Assembly: GCA_025922735.1 (NCBI GenBank)
Contig: JAICHI010000087.1
Span: forward strand, 1-5,594
Reading direction: 5' to 3'
Length of the DNA: 5,594 nt
Source of the DNA: Nitrososphaeraceae archaeon
GTDB taxonomy: Archaea; Thermoproteota; Nitrososphaeria; Nitrososphaerales; Nitrososphaeraceae
Positions 5,002-5,594 of this stretch are shown piece after piece. The notes below the pieces were generated by a model. That model did not search any database. It saw only the letters and a program-made list of their open reading frames with translations, and had not been told where the DNA came from. Position numbers and translations under genes: made by a program. Positions within the stretch are counted from its first letter, which is position 1; each line of letters starts with the position of its first letter.

Positions 5002-5406
5002 CTACTGCTTTTTATTTGCCGGCTCTGTTTCTGTTCCGGTGCTTTCGACAGCCTCTTGTTTTTCCGGTAATGTCCCTTCAATCAGCATCGTGTTGAGCTG
5101 ATAAATTTCTTCTGTCACCATGTTCCCTCTTACCAGCTTTCTGACTCTAGCTTCACTCCTGTTACCAACACCTGTTGAAAGCAGTACATATTTTTTGACG
5201 CCACCGTGGACGTCCGGCCGAATTGGAGTGCCAGACCTGTCGCTGCCGCCAGTTATCTTTAGCTTACCTCCAGCTATTCCAACAATAGAAGAATCGATTA
5301 TGCTGCCTACCTTTGTCCCCAAAAGTGGTTGGGCTGTCCTATCTTTGAGCTCTTGTGCAATGGTTCTGCCCTTTCTGTCTGAGATTATTAGTTTGAACTG
5401 AGCCAA
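5002..5406 (-). CDS. rps6e: 30S ribosomal protein S6e
   Basis: Small-subunit ribosomal protein of archaea and eukaryotes, 134 aa, normal for the short archaeal form. It opens with MAQFKLIISDRKGRT as expected for the family. The S6e signature follows at ITGGSDRSGTPI (51-62), where the usual final Met is Ile62. The conserved GVGNRSEARVRKLVRGNMV segment (79-97) and the closing strand EEIYQLN are also present. The C-terminal tail after residue 112 is Glu/Thr/Lys-rich and probably flexible; it lacks the long basic helix of eukaryotic S6. The start is TTG 5406: TGA at 5416-5418 closes the frame upstream. It is the first gene of the translation operon S6e, aIF2-gamma, PIN, a grouping conserved in archaea, and has a TATA-like box about 30 nt upstream. 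Confidence 0.95.
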   Translation of the reverse strand: MAQFKLIISDRKGRTIAQELKDRTAQPLLGTKVGSIIDSSIVGIAGGKLKITGGSDRSGTPIRPDVHGGVKKYVLLSTGVGNRSEARVRKLVRGNMVTEEIYQLNTMLIEGTLPEKQEAVESTGTETEPANKKQ

Positions 5407-5432
5407 CTTAGAAAATCAGGCATAGCCGAGGG

Positions 5433-5440
5433 TTAATTAA
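5433..5440 (-). promoter_or_regulatory. TATA-like box of the S6e/aIF2-gamma/PIN operon
   Basis: TTAATTAA (same on both strands) is preceded on the minus strand by the purine-rich AAAGA, suggesting a BRE. It is centred about 30 nt before TTG 5406, so transcription would begin near 5410 and leave a leader of only a few nucleotides. That implies near-leaderless translation from a TTG codon. The rest of the upstream region to the window end (5441-5594) is AT-rich and shows no gene. Confidence 0.5.
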
Positions 5441-5594
5441 TCTTTGGCTAAAAATGCTCTCTACTCTTTTGTACTACTCGTGGCATTCATAGGCGGACGT
5501 CGTTCTTCTAATGAAATAGTATATCAGCAATTTGTGAAAATATCAATTATTTCAATTTGAATCTTAAAGGCAGAGCATAAGCATTTGAATATCA

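Overview
This is a chromosomal window from an archaeon, most likely a Thaumarchaeota/Nitrososphaeria member (ammonia-oxidising lineage, Nitrososphaerales-like). Ribosomal protein S6e and translation factor aIF2-gamma are archaeal/eukaryotic proteins, here packed in a prokaryotic operon. Genes are preceded by AT-rich TATA-like boxes about 25-30 nt before their starts rather than by clear Shine-Dalgarno sequences. The small winged-helix protein with a STEII...KIMY...GLL...T.RG pattern is a type abundant in these organisms. The lineage call comes from protein resemblance and remains an inference.

The right half (about 2585-5406, minus strand) is a housekeeping translation cluster read right to left: S6e (rps6e), aIF2-gamma (eif2g), a PIN-domain Fcf1-like nuclease, and a UPF0173-type metallo-beta-lactamase-fold hydrolase. 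S6e, aIF2-gamma and the PIN protein probably share a promoter just upstream of S6e. The hydrolase gene has its own TATA-like box overlapping the end of the PIN gene, followed directly by a perfect 14-bp palindrome, so it may be separately regulated.

The left half (1-2584, plus strand) is visibly more AT-rich and sparsely coding. It holds a tiny acidic ORF (157-291) with an in-frame TGA separating it from 14 further protein-like codons, a long non-coding stretch, an Lrp/AsnC-like regulator (721-1257), and an unrecognised 127-aa protein (1537-1920). The last overlaps the ORF of a small winged-helix regulator (1838-2269) that ends in a polyproline/polyglutamine tail encoded by a CCA/CAA microsatellite. 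The two halves converge on a non-coding spacer (2270-2584) with T-rich tracts suited to archaeal termination.

Three genes (S6e, aIF2-gamma, the Lrp-like regulator) appear forced to start with TTG. I found no CRISPR array, insertion sequence, tRNA or rRNA. There is no convincing evidence of a novel multi-gene system. The best leads are the palindrome in the hydrolase promoter, the interrupted small ORF, and the overlapping pair at 1537-2269.
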